DNA of 64,000 nt, taken from the NCBI GenBank assembly GCA_033961575.1, contig CM066730.1:133180023-133244022 (forward strand), given 5' to 3'. This document shows, in pieces, positions 24,940-38,587 of the stretch. Position 1 is the stretch's first letter. Each line of letters begins with the position of its first letter. The notes beneath the pieces are model-generated. The model did no database searches. It was not told the origin of the DNA and saw only the letters and a program-made list of their open reading frames with translations. The DNA comes from Aselliscus stoliczkanus. Its lineage: Eukaryota; Chordata; Mammalia; Chiroptera; Hipposideridae. Position numbers and translations under genes: made by a program.

Positions 24940-25246
24940 TCATGCAATAGAATGCTACTCCTCATCCTATTATTTCAGGAGTAGCCGTATGACTTACTTT
25001 GGCAAATGAAAACAGAAGCTCTAAGAGCTAGGGCTGCCCCTGTTGTTTCTTTTTTTGCCACAGTGGTCAGGAAATGTCTTGAGTCCCAAAATAAAAATGA
25101 CTCTACCTCCATAGAAAAGACAGAACCATGATAGACATGGAACATGAGCAAGAAATATATATATTTTTATGTGGTAAGCCACCGAGATTTTTTGAGGTCA
25201 TTTATTATCACAGCATAAGCTAGCCTATCTTGACTGTTACAGCCTC
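24940..25246 (+). repeat. MaLR/MLT-like LTR fragment
   Basis: The 3' end reads 'taagccaccgagattttttg' and 'agcataagctagcctatctt', resembling the end of MLT1-type LTRs. Highly diverged. Confidence 0.45.
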
Positions 25247-25249
25247 AGT

Positions 25250-25965
25250 CTTGGATGCTGAATGTTATACAGAACTCTTATTGATTATAATCATATAATG
25301 TGATTCAGAATCCCTTCATCCTCTGGGCCTCCTTTAGATAGATGAATATGTTCCTTCTACAATAAGATAGATACACAGCAACACATAAGACATTCCTGAT
25401 GTAGTCGGATGAGCAGTCTCTTGACTATACTTATACTGTAGCAGGATAATATCTCTCCATATTTCAAACCATGATTCTTCTCCCTCTTCTTGTGACAGCT
25501 AAGGAATTTTATGCCCGTTGCCTTACAAAGAAATAATGCAACAGAAGAGAGAAACCAAAAGTCTTTTCTCGGCTTTGAGTTTTGGGCTGGGACCCTAGAA
25601 GTGGAAAAAATGCCTGTGCTTGGACAATATCATTGATTTGGGAGTCTGAAAATTGTTGAAGGCTTTTTACTCCCCATACGCTAGACTAGGAAAAAATCCC
25701 CTGGACTAGGGAGAGGGGAGATGCAAAGGAGAATTTAACTGGAAATGGTTCCCTGGAAAAAAGGGGACCTGCACTCCTGTTTACTTCCCACAACTGAGCC
25801 CAGCATGGAGGATGAAAGACACAGAAGATAGGTTGGAAAGAGCCAAATGCAGTGAAGGCTTGTGTCCTCTATCCCAGGTAGCACCTAGAGAAGTGGGTGG
25901 CCAGACCCCAGAGTGACATGTATTACAACTGAATAGGTCTTGTTTGGCAAGCACACGAGTTTTAA
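25250..25965. other. No recognised gene
   Basis: No repeat or coding signal recognised. Confidence 0.45.
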
Positions 25966-25978
25966 ACAATTTGATTTT

Positions 25979-26329
25979 TTTTCAACTTTATTGGGGAACA
26001 GTGTGTTTTTCTCAAGACCCATCAACTCCAAGTCAACTTGTTGTCCTTAATCTTAGTTGTGCAGGGCGCAGCTCAGCTCCAAGTCCAGTTGCCGGTTTTT
26101 CAATCTAGTTGCGAGGAGCGCAGGACACCACTCCACACAGGAGTCAAAGTGGCAACCTTATTGTTAGGAGCCCATGCTCTCACCAGCTGAGCCATCCTGC
26201 CACCTGTTGGCAGCTCAGCAGCAGCTCAGCTCAGGCGCAGCTCATTGGCCCATGTGGGAATCGAACTGACAACGCTGTTTCTCAGAGTTTGCACTCTAAC
26301 CAACTGAGCCACCTGGCTGCCCCCTAAAA
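25979..26329 (-). mobile_element. Composite SINE
   Basis: The minus-strand copy begins with 'tttattggggaacagtgtgt' and ends with the head 'ccaactgagccacctggctg'. TSD aatttgatttt lies at 25968-25978 and 26330-26340. Confidence 0.85.
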
Positions 26330-26799
26330 AATTTGATTTTGAAAGACTTTTAGTAAAGAATGCCTTCTCTAGGTTTTCCAGTCTTCACTCCATACTATCT
26401 TATACCTGGTCCTCTATATTGACTTGCCCCTAAAGGCATTTAAGTTTAAAATCCCTGACTAGACAAGTACACCTGATAAAACTTCACATGGTTCCCCATA
26501 ATGCCTAGCAGAGTAATTCCATTTACTCAAGAGAGTGATGAAAGAGAAAGGTGAAAGAGAGAATCAGAGCAAGAGGTTCCCAGTTGTGAGGTACAGTGAC
26601 AGGTCACCTGTGACTAAAAAGCAAATGTAAAAAACAGTGTCTCAGTGACTGCTGATGTGGATGGGTGACAACCAGACTGGGATGCTTCCTCAATGTTATG
26701 GCACTTCCAAAATCCTACACTTCACCAAATCTGGGATAAAGCAAACACTGAATTGTCTGAGATTAGGTTTTTAATCACTTAACAAAATCAATATTTTTG

Positions 26800-27310
26800 G
26801 TTGGACATTGTGGTTTCCCCCCTGAATCTATTCCTTCTCTCTCTGTCATTGAGTACCCGCAATGCATCTTGGGCAACTGGCCTTGACTCAAGTGATATAC
26901 TTGATTGGCCCAAGGGTACTTTAATTACCCCTTACACTAATTAATTAAGAAATAGATAAGTGACCAACTTCTGAGGAATTATGAGTAAAAGCAATTTTAT
27001 GTAAGTTTCTGAGAAGGTTCATAGTCACCAATGGAAACCAATCAATCTTTCTTTCAAACAAGATTCTTTTAGAGCCCAACTATTGTTGATTATCACCCTA
27101 CAATTATGAGCGGGACCAGCATTAGTTTGAAGCCAATGGTGTGGATGACAGAGCAGAAAGATAAAAAGAACTTAGTCCTGGATGACAGAATTCAGCCTCT
27201 AAACCAACCCTGAATTCTTCCCTACTTTTGGTCTTCCTCTTACATTAGCCAATACATTCTTTATTGTTTAAGTCAGTTTGAGTTGGATATCCTATTGCCC
27301 ATGGTTGGCT
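26800..27310 (+). repeat. Possible ancient LTR-like repeat
   Basis: The 3' portion 'ttgtttaagtcagtttgagt' resembles the end of MaLR-type LTRs; the rest is too diverged to name. Confidence 0.3.
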
Positions 27311-27539
27311 CATAATAAATATTAATTTTATTTATAGAAAAATTTAAAAGTTATAAGTTTCTACATCATGGTTGAAGGACTAACATCCTTTTTGTTAAAA
27401 TTTCAAATAACCTAAAATCGAAGTTCCTTTTTCAGCAAACCCAGTAAGTATTCACTCATACTGGCATAAAACCCCAAAGACAGTTGTTATACTTGTTCAT
27501 GGATAATCACTGGAAACTAGCCAATGCCCACTCCATAGT

Positions 27540-27690
27540 TCTTCTTCCATTCAGTAATTATGGAGTACCTGCTGAATGCCAGGCAGAGTCAGCACTGAGG
27601 ACACAATGGTGGTCAAAAGAGTCCCTGTTTTCACTGACTTACAAATTATCAGGTACAAGGAATTCAGGTCAGAAGTGGTTTAAATGCCTC
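27540..27690 (-). repeat. L2 fragment
   Basis: 'gagtacctgctgaatgccag' and 'ccctgttttcactgacttac' match reverse-oriented L2 ends. Confidence 0.5.
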
Positions 27691-27860
27691 TGCCAGGAAC
27701 ACTTTAAATGAAAGAAAAAGCTATGGGTTAAATTCTTAGATGAAAAAGAATTCAGCAAGGAAGGCAGCTCCAAACACTAGCCAAATGCAGTCCAGGTTGA
27801 GTTGGTTGTAAAAATCTCAGGAGAGTTAAATGGGAGCCCTTCTAAGGATGCCTTGTCTTT

Positions 27861-28060
27861 GTTTTTTTTTGTTGTTTGTTTGTTTTGTTTTTTAGCTGAG
27901 CCATCCTGCCACCTGTTGGCAGCTTGGCAGCTCAGCTCAGCTTCAAACTGCTGTTGCTTAGAGCAGCTCAGCTCAGGCTGGGCATCGAACTGCTGTTGCT
28001 CAGAGCTCAGCTCGTACTCTTGAACAAGCTTTTAACCAACTGAGCCACTCAGCCGGCCCC
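27861..28060 (-). mobile_element. Short composite SINE
   Basis: Poly-T and (TTTG)n precede 'agctgagccatcctgccacc'; the head is 'actgagccactcagccggcc'. TSD aaggatgcctt(g/a)tctt lies at 27844-27859 and 28061-28076. Same class as 38434-38587. Confidence 0.86.
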
Positions 28061-28184
28061 AAGGATGCCTTATCTTAAAGGAGACAATGTATCAGGCTAT
28101 GTTCAAGATTTCCCTGCAAATGGTTCCAGAAAACATCACTTTTCTTTCTTCCTTAACATAAGTATATATAAATAAGCCACTTTT

Positions 28185-28300
28185 CATTTTATTCATTCAA
28201 CAAAAATTACTGAGTTCCTACTGTATTTTGAGTTGTAAGCTAGGTATAGGGGATACAGAGTTGAATAGGCTCCTTGACTTGAATAAATTTTATGGTCAAT
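28185..28300 (-). repeat. L2 3' end fragment
   Basis: Reverse-oriented 'attcattcaacaaaaattac' plus 'ggggatacagagttgaatag'. Confidence 0.55.
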
Positions 28301-28339
28301 GGGGGAGTCAGACATATAACAACAACAAAAATACGACAA

Positions 28340-28576
28340 AACAAAAAATTTGAAAGAATGGGTTCTAGTGTCAAAGCAAACTTAACCAGAAACTGGGGTC
28401 CACCATTAACAAATTGGATGAATTTTTTAATCCATTGGTTAACCTTAATTCCCTCACACTTGCAAGGAGAATAATAATAACACCTATTTCGTAAGGGTTT
28501 TTTGATGAATAAATGCTTTCTGAAAAAAATCGTATATCAAGCACATAGTAAGCACTCAATAAATGTTAGCTATTAC
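28340..28576 (+). repeat. MIR
   Basis: 'cacacttgcaaggagaataa', then 'aagcacatagtaagcactca' and 'ataaatgttagctatta' at the end. The 5' half is diverged. Confidence 0.65.
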
Positions 28577-28577
28577 T

Positions 28578-28680
28578 ACTATTCATTCAGCACTCATTCA
28601 AGCACTGTTCTAGGTGCTTATGATACATCGGTGAATAAAACAGAAAACAATTCTCTGTCCTTCTGTAGCTTACATTAATT
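28578..28680 (-). repeat. L2 3' end fragment
   Basis: 'attcattcagcactcattca', 'agcactgttctaggtgctta' and 'ggtgaataaaacag' follow the reverse L2 order. Confidence 0.55.
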
Positions 28681-29015
28681 ACTATTTTCATACAATATAA
28701 TAAATATAATGAAGGTTTGTATGGAACTCATAATTATATCCAAAGGTGCTGACTTTCCTAGCTTGGGATTTTCCCAGATCCTGAGAAAAGGAATAGGGTA
28801 CAAGTTGTTTCTTTGAGAGGTGATCCTAGAGAGCATGGTGAGGGAGAGGAAAAGTGAACAATGAAAGGGAGGGAAGCCAACACACTACACGTGAATTAGA
28901 GGGTCACCTCTGTGGGCAAGTGGGGCTCATTCTTACAGGGACCCTCTGAATAATGAGAATCATAGACCACACCTCAGCATTGTCCTGGGGTATTAGTCCA
29001 TCAGCTTGTTCTTCC

Positions 29016-29129
29016 TTTTTTTTTTTTTTTTTTTGAGGTCAGTGTCACTGGCCCTCATATATGGGACCCAAACCAGGGCCGCTGGCTTGAAAAGCCAGCG
29101 CTTAACCACTGCGCCACTTGGTCGGCCCA
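29016..29129 (-). mobile_element. Short tRNA-derived SINE
   Basis: Minus-strand copy with poly-T at 29016-29034 and head ccacttggtcggccca. TSD cttgttcttc lies at 29005-29014 and 29135-29144. Confidence 0.85.
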
Positions 29130-29316
29130 TTCACCTTGTTCTTCATCGGTAGAAGGCTGCTACTGAGAGATCCCTCAAGCAGAAAGATGCAGGAAGCCAT
29201 TCTCATTCACAGGAACTGTCTGCAGGTGACCCCACAGGAAGGTTCAAGGGATATGGACGGAAGAACCAACAGCTCAGCTATACTAGCAGAGTGCCAGGCA
29301 TCATGTGGTAAGCACT

Positions 29317-29318
<2 letters not shown>

Positions 29319-29362
<44 letters not shown>
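29319..29362. repeat. (AT)n microsatellite
   Basis: An uninterrupted 44-base AT dinucleotide repeat. Confidence 0.98.
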
Positions 29363-29366
<4 letters not shown>

Positions 29367-29439
29367 GAAAAAGGGGAAATCACTTATGTCTGTCTCAGGG
29401 AGACAAAAGGACCTTTTCAGAGAAACTAATAACTCCTGA

Positions 29440-29990
29440 GGTTAGACTTTTGATGTGTTTGGTAAGAGGACAAAAGCAGATAGTATATACCAGGCAAAGG
29501 GAATAGCATCAAAGATGTGGGATATGGAAGAGGAAAAAGGCTTAGAGTTACTAGAGGTTAAAGATTAAGGAGTAAGGATAGAAAAAGCAGGAGCCAGATC
29601 ACAGAAAGACTTTTATACAGTCTGAACAATTTAGATTTTATTTTAAGGGACTGGAGAATCATTGAGTTATACAGGTACAGAAGTGATGTGATTGATTCTG
29701 AATTTTAAGGAGATAAATTTGTCTTCCTTGCAGACACTACAGTAGAGTGGATTGATCTAATATCAGGTAAACTAATTAAAAAGATGTCAACAATATTCTA
29801 GGAGAGAAGGTGGCCGGGGAGACACAAGAGATGAGATGAATATAAGAATTACCTAAGAAATAGTATAAATTAGTTAGATGCAGGGGAAGAGAAAGAAGTA
29901 AGGATGTCGTTCAGGTTTCTGGCTTTCATGATTAAGGGAAAATGGCATGCCTCACTGAGCCAGGTAACACAGGAGGAGGAGAAATGGGTG
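29440..29990 (-). repeat. L2 3' region
   Basis: 'ccaggcaaagggaatagcat', 'ttttatacagtctgaacaat' and 'gtttctggctttcatgatta' follow the order of a reverse-oriented L2. Confidence 0.5.
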
Positions 29991-30018
29991 AGGGGGTGAG
30001 GAATTCTTTTCACATGTA

Positions 30019-30548
30019 AAAGGTGTGATAAAAAAAAAATACGGTGAATGTTTAAATAAAAAGATTTATTACAGTAAAACACACATTGCCATTAATCCCC
30101 CTCATAATACTCCCCCTCACTTCGAACACACTTATCCATTATTCTTACCACTTTCTGAAGCAGTTCTGGACGTCCTCTTTCGTGGGTGTCTTTAGTTGCG
30201 CTGTCATGGCTGCCTCAATGTCCTGAATTGATTTGACTTTGTGGAAGATCCAGAAGTTGCACCTTATCCAGTGAATGAGGTAGATGAGGACACACTGTAA
30301 TAATTTAATTTGACAGAAATTGCTATACCAGGAGCGATGTGTGATATGGAGCGCTATCATGATGGAGGATGGAGTAAAGACACTCATGAAAGAGGACTTC
30401 CAGAACTGCTTCAGAAAGTGGCAAGAACAATGGGAGAAGGGTGTTCGAAGTGAAGGGAGTATTTTGAGGGGGATTAATGGCAATGTGTCTTTTACTGTAA
30501 TAAATTTTTTAAACTTAAATATTCACCGTATTGTTTGATCACACCTCG
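30019..30548. mobile_element. Fold-back mariner-derived element
   Basis: TA-flanked (30017-30018, 30549-30550), with ends aaggtgtgat... and ...atcacacctcg. The left part (about 30019-30190) and right part (about 30380-30548) are inverted copies of each other. Both contain the end of a mariner-like transposase (remnants reading KEDFQNCFRKWQE on the plus strand at 30390-30440 and KEDVQNCFRKW on the minus strand at 30190-30150). About 190 unrelated bases separate the arms. The structure suits a non-autonomous element formed by end-to-end inversion. Confidence 0.8.
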
Positions 30549-30649
30549 TATATTTATATTTATATATATATATGCACATATATGCATTTTTATAATTTCC
30601 TGTGACTTTAAACTCTTCTTTTTTAATAACTCAACTCTACAATATCTAA

Positions 30650-30815
30650 AAAATCTGATTAAAAACTGGGCAGAGGATCTGAATAGATATTTTTCCAAAG
30701 AAAATATACAGCTGGACAACAGACACATGAAATGGTACTCAGCATCACTAATCATCAGGGAAATGCAAATCAAAGGCACAATGAGATATCACCTCACACC
30801 TGCTAGAATAGTTCA
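30650..30815 (+). mobile_element. L1 ORF2 fragment
   Basis: Plus-strand translation gives typical ORF2 C-terminal words ([23 protein letters not shown]). It starts 100 bases after the fold-back mariner and has no 3' tail. Confidence 0.75.
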
Positions 30816-30859
30816 AAAACACCTCAATTCTAGGAATTATCATTTTAATTATTAGTCAT

Positions 30860-31753
30860 ACAGTAATGATCAAAATGAATAATACATTATTTTTAATCAA
30901 AATTATTAAATAAAAATAGTATTATAAATGCCTCTTTTACAAAGATAAATTATAATTTGAAAAATTGGTTCATGTGAATATTATTGCTAGACTGAGATAG
31001 TGTTCAGCATTAATTCCACTCTATTTTCTGTTTTTGTAGATGTAAGTGTTGAGAAAACTTGTTCACATAAGTCAGAGGTTGAGAATAGAAGGAGTTTTGT
31101 GGCAGCAATATCATTTAATTCTTTGAACTCCTTCCAAGTTATATTCCAAAAACCATGGACTGATCAGTCATTAAATCTACTTTTTAGTTATCTGTTAGCT
31201 GAAACTTGATTCTCCCCTCAGTTTGTTGCAAGCAAAGAATTATAAGCACCTAACTTGCAAAAGGATTTGTGATCTAGTCATGAGAGTCATTCACTTTTTG
31301 GATACCTGGGAAGTTTATCAAAAAAGATTTCTCAAGAATTTTCAGACGATTATTGAATCATACCTATTACTTTTCCATCTAGAGGCATTTTGAATAACCT
31401 AATGTGTTCAGAAAGGATTAGCAAATGAAAACATTATTAATTTCAAAATACCTTGGGTAATAACATTTTTGGCAAGGAATTTTTCTGTCTTAAATCATGT
31501 ATTTAAATGCATTTTATTCAAAAATCTTGATGCTGTATTTTTAGCTCATTTGATTTATGGGAAATATCCACCTAACATCTAACTGGCAAAGTCAGCCATC
31601 ACTGTCAAACCAACCGGCCAAATCAGATTTTTTTCTATGTCAGGAAAGATCTGACTACATTTTTCTATTCAAATAAACATGTTAAGACACATCCCCATGA
31701 CAACCATTTCACTTCTGAATTCAAAGAGAGAAATAGAAAGACAGAGAGGGAGA

Positions 31754-31819
<66 letters not shown>

Positions 31820-32480
31820 AGAAACTTACTGAGAATTTGTTCCTGAATGAAATGAAATATATAAAATGTCATTGTATTTAATATTTTCTATCAATACCAC
31901 CCTTCTGTTTGGGAGGGTTATTTGCGTGTGTGTATTTTTGCTGTCACAAGGCTCTGTGACAGAACTGATAGACTCTGACAACATTCAAGGGATGGAAAGG
32001 CCGAGGTGGTTAAATAAACATTGTCATTGTATCCCTATTCTATAGAACAACTAGATTCAAAACATCCCACCAGGGGCCCAAACAGTCCATTCCAGATGCC
32101 ATCTTTCATTCTTCACAGAAAGCGTACATATACGTCAGGGAAAAACACAAGCTCTGCTTTGAGTGCATGCTGCCTGGATCAGAAAAGGGTTATCCTACCC
32201 CAGTATTTTGAATGGTGTTTTTGAAGTTATGGAGGTGTTTATACCCAGTGCAAGGTACATAATAAGAGGGGACAAATAAGCCTTTTTTATTTTATCAAAT
32301 GGGATATGGCTGATTGTGAAAGGGGAGTTGAGAAAGGAAAAACTGCATAACACCTCAACACACAGCATTTTCTCAGAAAAATCTTTTCTAGCAAAATTAC
32401 ATGGAAATCAGGATCCAGGAACCGATTCCCTTAAAACTATCTCTGCCATCATACCTCTTGGAAAGTCTTTGAAAACCATC
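30860..32480. other. No recognised gene apart from the AG repeat
   Basis: AT-rich sequence with the (AG)n run in the middle; otherwise unassigned. Confidence 0.45.
31755..31816. repeat. (AG)n microsatellite
   Basis: An AG dinucleotide run of about 62 bases with GA-rich shoulders from 31735. Confidence 0.97.
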
Positions 32481-32645
32481 TGATTCATACCATTTACACC
32501 ATTTAATCCTCACAACAGCCCTGTGAGTTCTGTGCTTAAAACAGTTATTAGCACAACTTTCATTTAACAGAAAAAGAAACTAAGGTTCAGAGAGATGACA
32601 CCATTCCCCAGTCACTTGAGCCCTGTTGAATCGACATTCTGGTTC
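32480..32645 (-). repeat. MIR
   Basis: 'aatcctcacaacagccctgt' and 'gaaactaaggttcagagaga' in reverse MIR order. Confidence 0.65.
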
Positions 32646-32880
32646 TTTCAGCAGAGCCACCTGCTTCTGCTCCAGCCCAGCAGAATAACAACGCCCCCCC
32701 CCCCCGCACCCCCTCCACAAACACGCATCCAATGCTGTTTCAGCCTTTCTACCTGGAAGGCCTTTGCTGCTGCTCCCCTCTGCCTCCTCAGTCATGCTGG
32801 ACTGAGATGACATGCAGGTTTCTATCACTTTCTCACTGAGGCTCCACTAATATGTTATCTCTGGCTCAAGCTAATTTTTT

Positions 32881-33377
32881 TTTTTTAAGTTGGGGAATTG
32901 GGGGAGGGGAACAGTGTTGGGGAACGGGGGAGGGAGACCAGCCAAGTTGTTCTTCGATCTTAGTTGTGGAGGGCGCCAGTTGCCATCTGGTTGCCAGGCG
33001 ACAGCTTGTGGCCTCTAAGCTCAAGGTGCTGTGTTCAATCTTAGTTGGGGGCGGACATAGCCACCATCCCATGTGGGAGTTGAACCAACAGCCTTGTTGT
33101 TAGGAGCGCATTCTCTATACACTGATCCATCCGAGTGGCAGCTCAGCTCAAGGTGCTCAGTTCAGTCTTAGTTGGGCGTAGCCCACCATTGAACAGGCAG
33201 TCTTGTTAGGAGCACGTGCTCTCACAAGCTGAGCCATCCTGCCACCTGTTGGCAGCTCAGCAGCAGCTCAGCTGAGGCGCAGCTCACTGGCCCATGTGGG
33301 AATTGAACCAGAGCCCCTGTTGCTCAGCGCTTGCAATCTTAAACTAACTCTTAACCAACTGAGCCACTCGGATGGCC
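32881..33377 (-). mobile_element. Long composite SINE
   Basis: A near-complete long-class copy with the 3' part 'ggggaattgggggaggggaa', three tRNA-like modules and the head 'actgagccactcggatggcc'. A perfect 14-base TSD, caagctaatttttt, lies at 32867-32880 and 33378-33391. Confidence 0.87.
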
Positions 33378-34180
33378 CAAGCTAATTTTTTATTAAGAAA
33401 ACTAATTTAAATACATCTAAATTGAAAAAAATTTTTATATACCTACCTGTATACCCATCACCTAGATTCTGCCATTAATATTTTACCATACCTGTCAGGC
33501 TTGTTTTTAAACAAATCTTTGGCAGTTTATATTTCCCCCTACTGTAAAACAGGAAAATCCCCCTTTACCTTCATCTGAGGTATTTTCAAAGAGTTAGGTT
33601 TCTGACCCACAGAAAACCATGTGTATGTGTGTGTGTATATATATATAGTTTCATCTCCACTGGTTTAGGTCATTCATTTAGTCTAGTGGTATCAAACTTA
33701 AAAGTCATTAGAATCACGTAAGAAGTTTTTCAAACATACCAGTGCCCCAGTCCAATCCCAGATCAACTGAATCAAAGTCTCTGGGAGTAGATGCAGGATT
33801 CTAGCATTCAGTTAGCCTACGAGTAATTAATGAGGACCAACTAAATGGTGGGCACCATTGTAGGCATCCGGGTGAATAAGGGAAGTCCCTTCCTTCGTGG
33901 AGCTCCATCCTCTTGTCTCACCACAGAATTTTTTCCTGAACAGTATGTTCCAGCCCCTTCCATTTAACTCTCCTTCCCTCTCAGACTTCCTGAGTTTTGT
34001 ACAGGACCCAGAATATTCTTCCTCTTCTCTGACTAAAGAGTGCCTACTCATGCCTAAAGGTCTACGTGTAGCCTTCTCTAGAGTCTGGCTTGGCCCCTGT
34101 ACCTCAGTTAATCGCATTCTTCTTAGGAGTCCTAGTGCTGGTTTTTCATGTCAAAGTTAAGGTAAGATATAGCACATTGT

Positions 34181-34271
34181 TTTTCTAGTTATGGAAGGCG
34201 TATCTCAGTGGCCCATATGGGGATCGAACTGGCAACCTTGGTGTTAACCAACTGAGCTAACCGGCTACCCG
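34181..34271 (-). mobile_element. Short SINE with tRNA-Ile-like head
   Basis: The minus-strand copy has the same head as the SINE at 62066 (gttagctcagttggttaaca, ttgccagttcgatcccca), with most of the body missing. TSD agatatagcac(a/g)ttgt lies at 34165-34180 and 34272-34287. Confidence 0.8.
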
Positions 34272-34554
34272 AGATATAGCACGTTGTGCTAAGGTTTCTA
34301 GTTTCACGTGTGGGACTCCACTAACTGTGAAGAGACAGAAACTTTTATGTTTGACCTGATAACCTCATCATGTAGGAAAAAGTACCTAGAATATAGCACA
34401 GTTTCAAATTTTCAAACAAAAGAACAAAAGGTCAGTTGATACTATTTTGAATCTAAGGTCATCGCCACCTCTGTGCATGGCGTGCTCCCTGAGACTCATT
34501 CTGAGCTCCTTCCAGATGATTTGGATGCTCTGACTTGCCCATGAAGAATTTCGT

Positions 34555-34765
34555 CAATAGCTAACATTTACTGAATGCTTACCATGTGCCAAGCATGTTG
34601 CTAACTCCTTTACAATTCAACACACAGACCCTCCAAGGCACTATTATCATCCCTGTTTTACAGGTCATGAAACTGAGACACGTTAAGTGAGTTGTCAGTG
34701 ATTGTACAGCTAGTGAAGAGTGGAATCAAATCCAGACAGTCTGGCTCCAAGAGCCCACTCCTATC
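34555..34765 (-). repeat. MIR
   Basis: 'tactgaatgcttaccatgtg', 'tcatgaaactgagacacgtt' and 'agacagtctggctccaagag' give a near full-length reverse MIR. Confidence 0.75.
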
Positions 34766-34938
34766 CATGTCCTAGTGACCTTGTTTGCTTTAGTCATCTT
34801 GTATTTCTAGGTCCTAGAATAACAACGGACACATCATGCTAAAAATTGCTGTTGAATGGATCAATCAATATCTTCTTGCTGCATTGTGTTAAGGAGAAAG
34901 GAAGTACTATTTATGATTTACCATGTTTCAGGCTGTTT

Positions 34939-35449
34939 GTTTTGTTTTTCCCCTCTAAAGAGTTTATTGGGGAATTGGGGGAGGGGAACAGCATTGGGGA
35001 ATTGGGGGAGGGGACCAGCCAAGTTGTTCTTCAATCTTCTTTGTAGAGGGTGCCAGTCGCCATCTGGCTTCCCGGTGGCAGCTCGTGGCCTCTAAGCTCA
35101 AGGTGTTGTGTTCAATCTTAGTTGCAGGGGGGTGTAGCCACCATCCCATGCAGGAGTCGAACCAGCAGCTTTGTTGTTAAGAGCACTTGCTCTATCCTCT
35201 GAGCTATCTGGGCGGCAGCTCAGCTTAAGGTGCCAAGTTCAATCTTTAGTTGCGGGTGGGCATAGCCCACCATTGAACAGGCAATCTTGTTGTTACACCA
35301 GCTGAGCTATCCGCCACCTGTTGGCAGCTCAGCAACAGCTCAGCTAGGGTGCAGCATTCGGCCCATGTGGGAATTGAACCTGCGGCCCTGTTGCTCAGAG
35401 TATGTGCTCTAAGTCAACTCTTAACCAACTGAGCCACTCGGCCAGCCCT
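34939..35449 (-). mobile_element. Long composite SINE
   Basis: A second long-class copy 1.5 kb from the one above and in the same orientation. TSD caggct(g/c)ttt lies at 34929-34938 and 35450-35459. Confidence 0.85.
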
Positions 35450-35489
35450 CAGGCTCTTTTAAGTGTCTTATCTGACTTAATCCTTGCAT

Positions 35490-35640
35490 GCTATTATTAA
35501 ATCCATTTTAGTGATGGCATACACAGAGGGGGAAACCTAACTGGGAGAGGTAAATGAACTTGCCCAAGGCACACAACTGACAAATACCGTCTAAGCTTCC
35601 TTACTCCAAAGCCTGCATTGTTTCCTCTATACCTCTGGTC
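35490..35640 (-). repeat. MIR
   Basis: 'aatgaacttgcccaaggcac' and 'ttccttactccaaagcctgc' in reverse orientation, adjoining a long SINE. Confidence 0.6.
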
Positions 35641-35794
35641 CTTAAACGTTTTTGTTCACCTTGTACCTTTTAATGTTGACATCTAGAATTTTTTTATCAT
35701 TAGTTTAAATAATTGCAAAGGCTGAAATTTCCTGGGTGTTATAAATATTGACATTTTAAAGTCATTGCATCCCCATTTTGGGTGTGGGGGAGAG

Positions 35795-37040
<1,246 letters not shown>

Positions 37041-37299
37041 ATCCCATCCTCTCAATTATCTCCTCTTTTGTGTTTTCCACCCCTCCCTCTCTGCTGTTTT
37101 CCCATTCTGATGATACATTCCAGCTCAAGTCTCTCAGATATTGAGCCCTCTCTCCTTCCCGAGCTCTTTCTCCTTCCCTTCAAGAAAGAATTGTTTTCAT
37201 TCCTTATCTGCCATTCATGCCTTAGCCTATTGAAGTCTGACTTCTGCCCCAACCACCTCACTGAAATACCGCTTATCAAGATGACCATTCATTTACTTA

Positions 37300-37690
37300 C
37301 TCTCTCAACAGTATTTATTGAAGACCTGCATTTATGCCAGGCACTGGGAATACAGCCACAGATAAAACAAAATACCCATAATTACAGACTTCCCATTCAA
37401 GTAGGGGTAACAGACAACTAAATAAATATTCTGATGTCAAGCAGAGATAGGTGCCATCGTGAGAAACTCATCTAGTTAAGGGGCTGGAGTGGGATGGAGG
37501 TGCTATATAAGATAAAGTGGTTAAAGAAATCTTCTTTGAAATGATGGCATGTAAGGCAGAGAGATCTGTCCAAAGTTAGGGTATAAGACACATGCAAATA
37601 TCTCGGGGGTAAAAGAAGTTTAAGAGTGGAGGGCAGCGAGTGCAAAGATCCTGAGGCAAAGAGACAAATGAGAAGGGAGAATGGAATCCT
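37300..37690 (-). repeat. L2 3' region
   Basis: 'agtatttattgaagacctgc', 'ggcactgggaatacagccac', then 'gagtgcaaagatcctgaggc', in reverse L2 order. Confidence 0.6.
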
Positions 37691-38136
37691 ACTTCTTAAA
37701 TCCAGTCAAAGGGCATTTCTCAATGTTAACCTTATTTGACTCTGCAGCATTCACCAACTATTAATTTCTCCCTCCATCTCGAAAATCCTTTTGCTATTGG
37801 CTTCTACCATGCCATTCTCCTCTAGTTTTTCTGCTTTTTCTCTGTCCATTCCACTTCACTTTTGTTCTTGAGTGCCTCATCCTCTACCTAATTTTTTAAA
37901 ACTTCCTTGGGAAATAATTGACAAATATGATTGTATATATTTAAAGTGTACAATGTGCGGGGACCATCTTTTGACCAAGCACTTAGATTCAGCTCCTTCA
38001 TTTCCAACATGGAAGAAACTTACATTCATTCCCTGGGCCCTGAAAAGCTATTACAAATGATTAAAAAAAAAAACCCCACCAGATCAGGGCCTACAGGTTT
38101 CCTTATCATCTTATCAAGTGTAGAAAAAATTATCCT

Positions 38137-38308
38137 ATGTAGAGTACAGTGTGGGAGTAGAGTCAATGGAATTGTAATAGATATGTATGATATGGTAGGG
38201 GGAGTGGGGTGGTGGATAGAGAAAGGGGGGTTGTCACTTTGAGGGGTAAAAAGTATAACTATTGTACTATGTTGTACACGTGAAACTAATAAAAAAAAAT
38301 AGTTAAAA
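38137..38308 (+). mobile_element. Short L1 3' UTR fragment inside GTSF1 pseudogene
   Basis: A 172-base tail of the lineage's young L1 (compare 4620-4800) ends in 'gtacacgtgaaactaat' plus an A-rich tail. It is flanked by a perfect 14-base TSD, gaaaaaattatcct, at 38123-38136 and 38309-38322. Confidence 0.8.
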
Positions 38309-38433
38309 GAAAAAATTATCCTGATGTTACAAATTGGCTACTTGCCCCTTCAATGCTTGCCACCAAGTTCCATCAGTCATCATATCTCAAGCTGTGCCAG
38401 CAAAAGTTATACAGAGTAAGATGTTGTCAACCA

Positions 38434-38587
38434 GGGCCGGCCAAGTGGCTCAGTTGGTTAAGAGCCTGCTCAAGAGTGCGAGCTGAACTCTGAGCAACAG
38501 CTGTTCGAGGCCAGCCCGAGCTGAGTTGCCGTTGAGCTGCCAACAGGTGGCAGGATGGCTCAGCTAAAAAAAAAAAAAAAAAAAAAA
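38434..38587 (+). mobile_element. tRNA-derived SINE inside GTSF1 pseudogene
   Basis: The head reads ggccggccaagtggctcagt, followed by a tRNA-like segment and a long A tail (about 23 A). It is flanked by a perfect 16-base TSD, aagatgttgtcaacca, at 38418-38433 and 38588-38603. The intact TSD and long tail indicate a fairly recent insertion. Confidence 0.85.
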
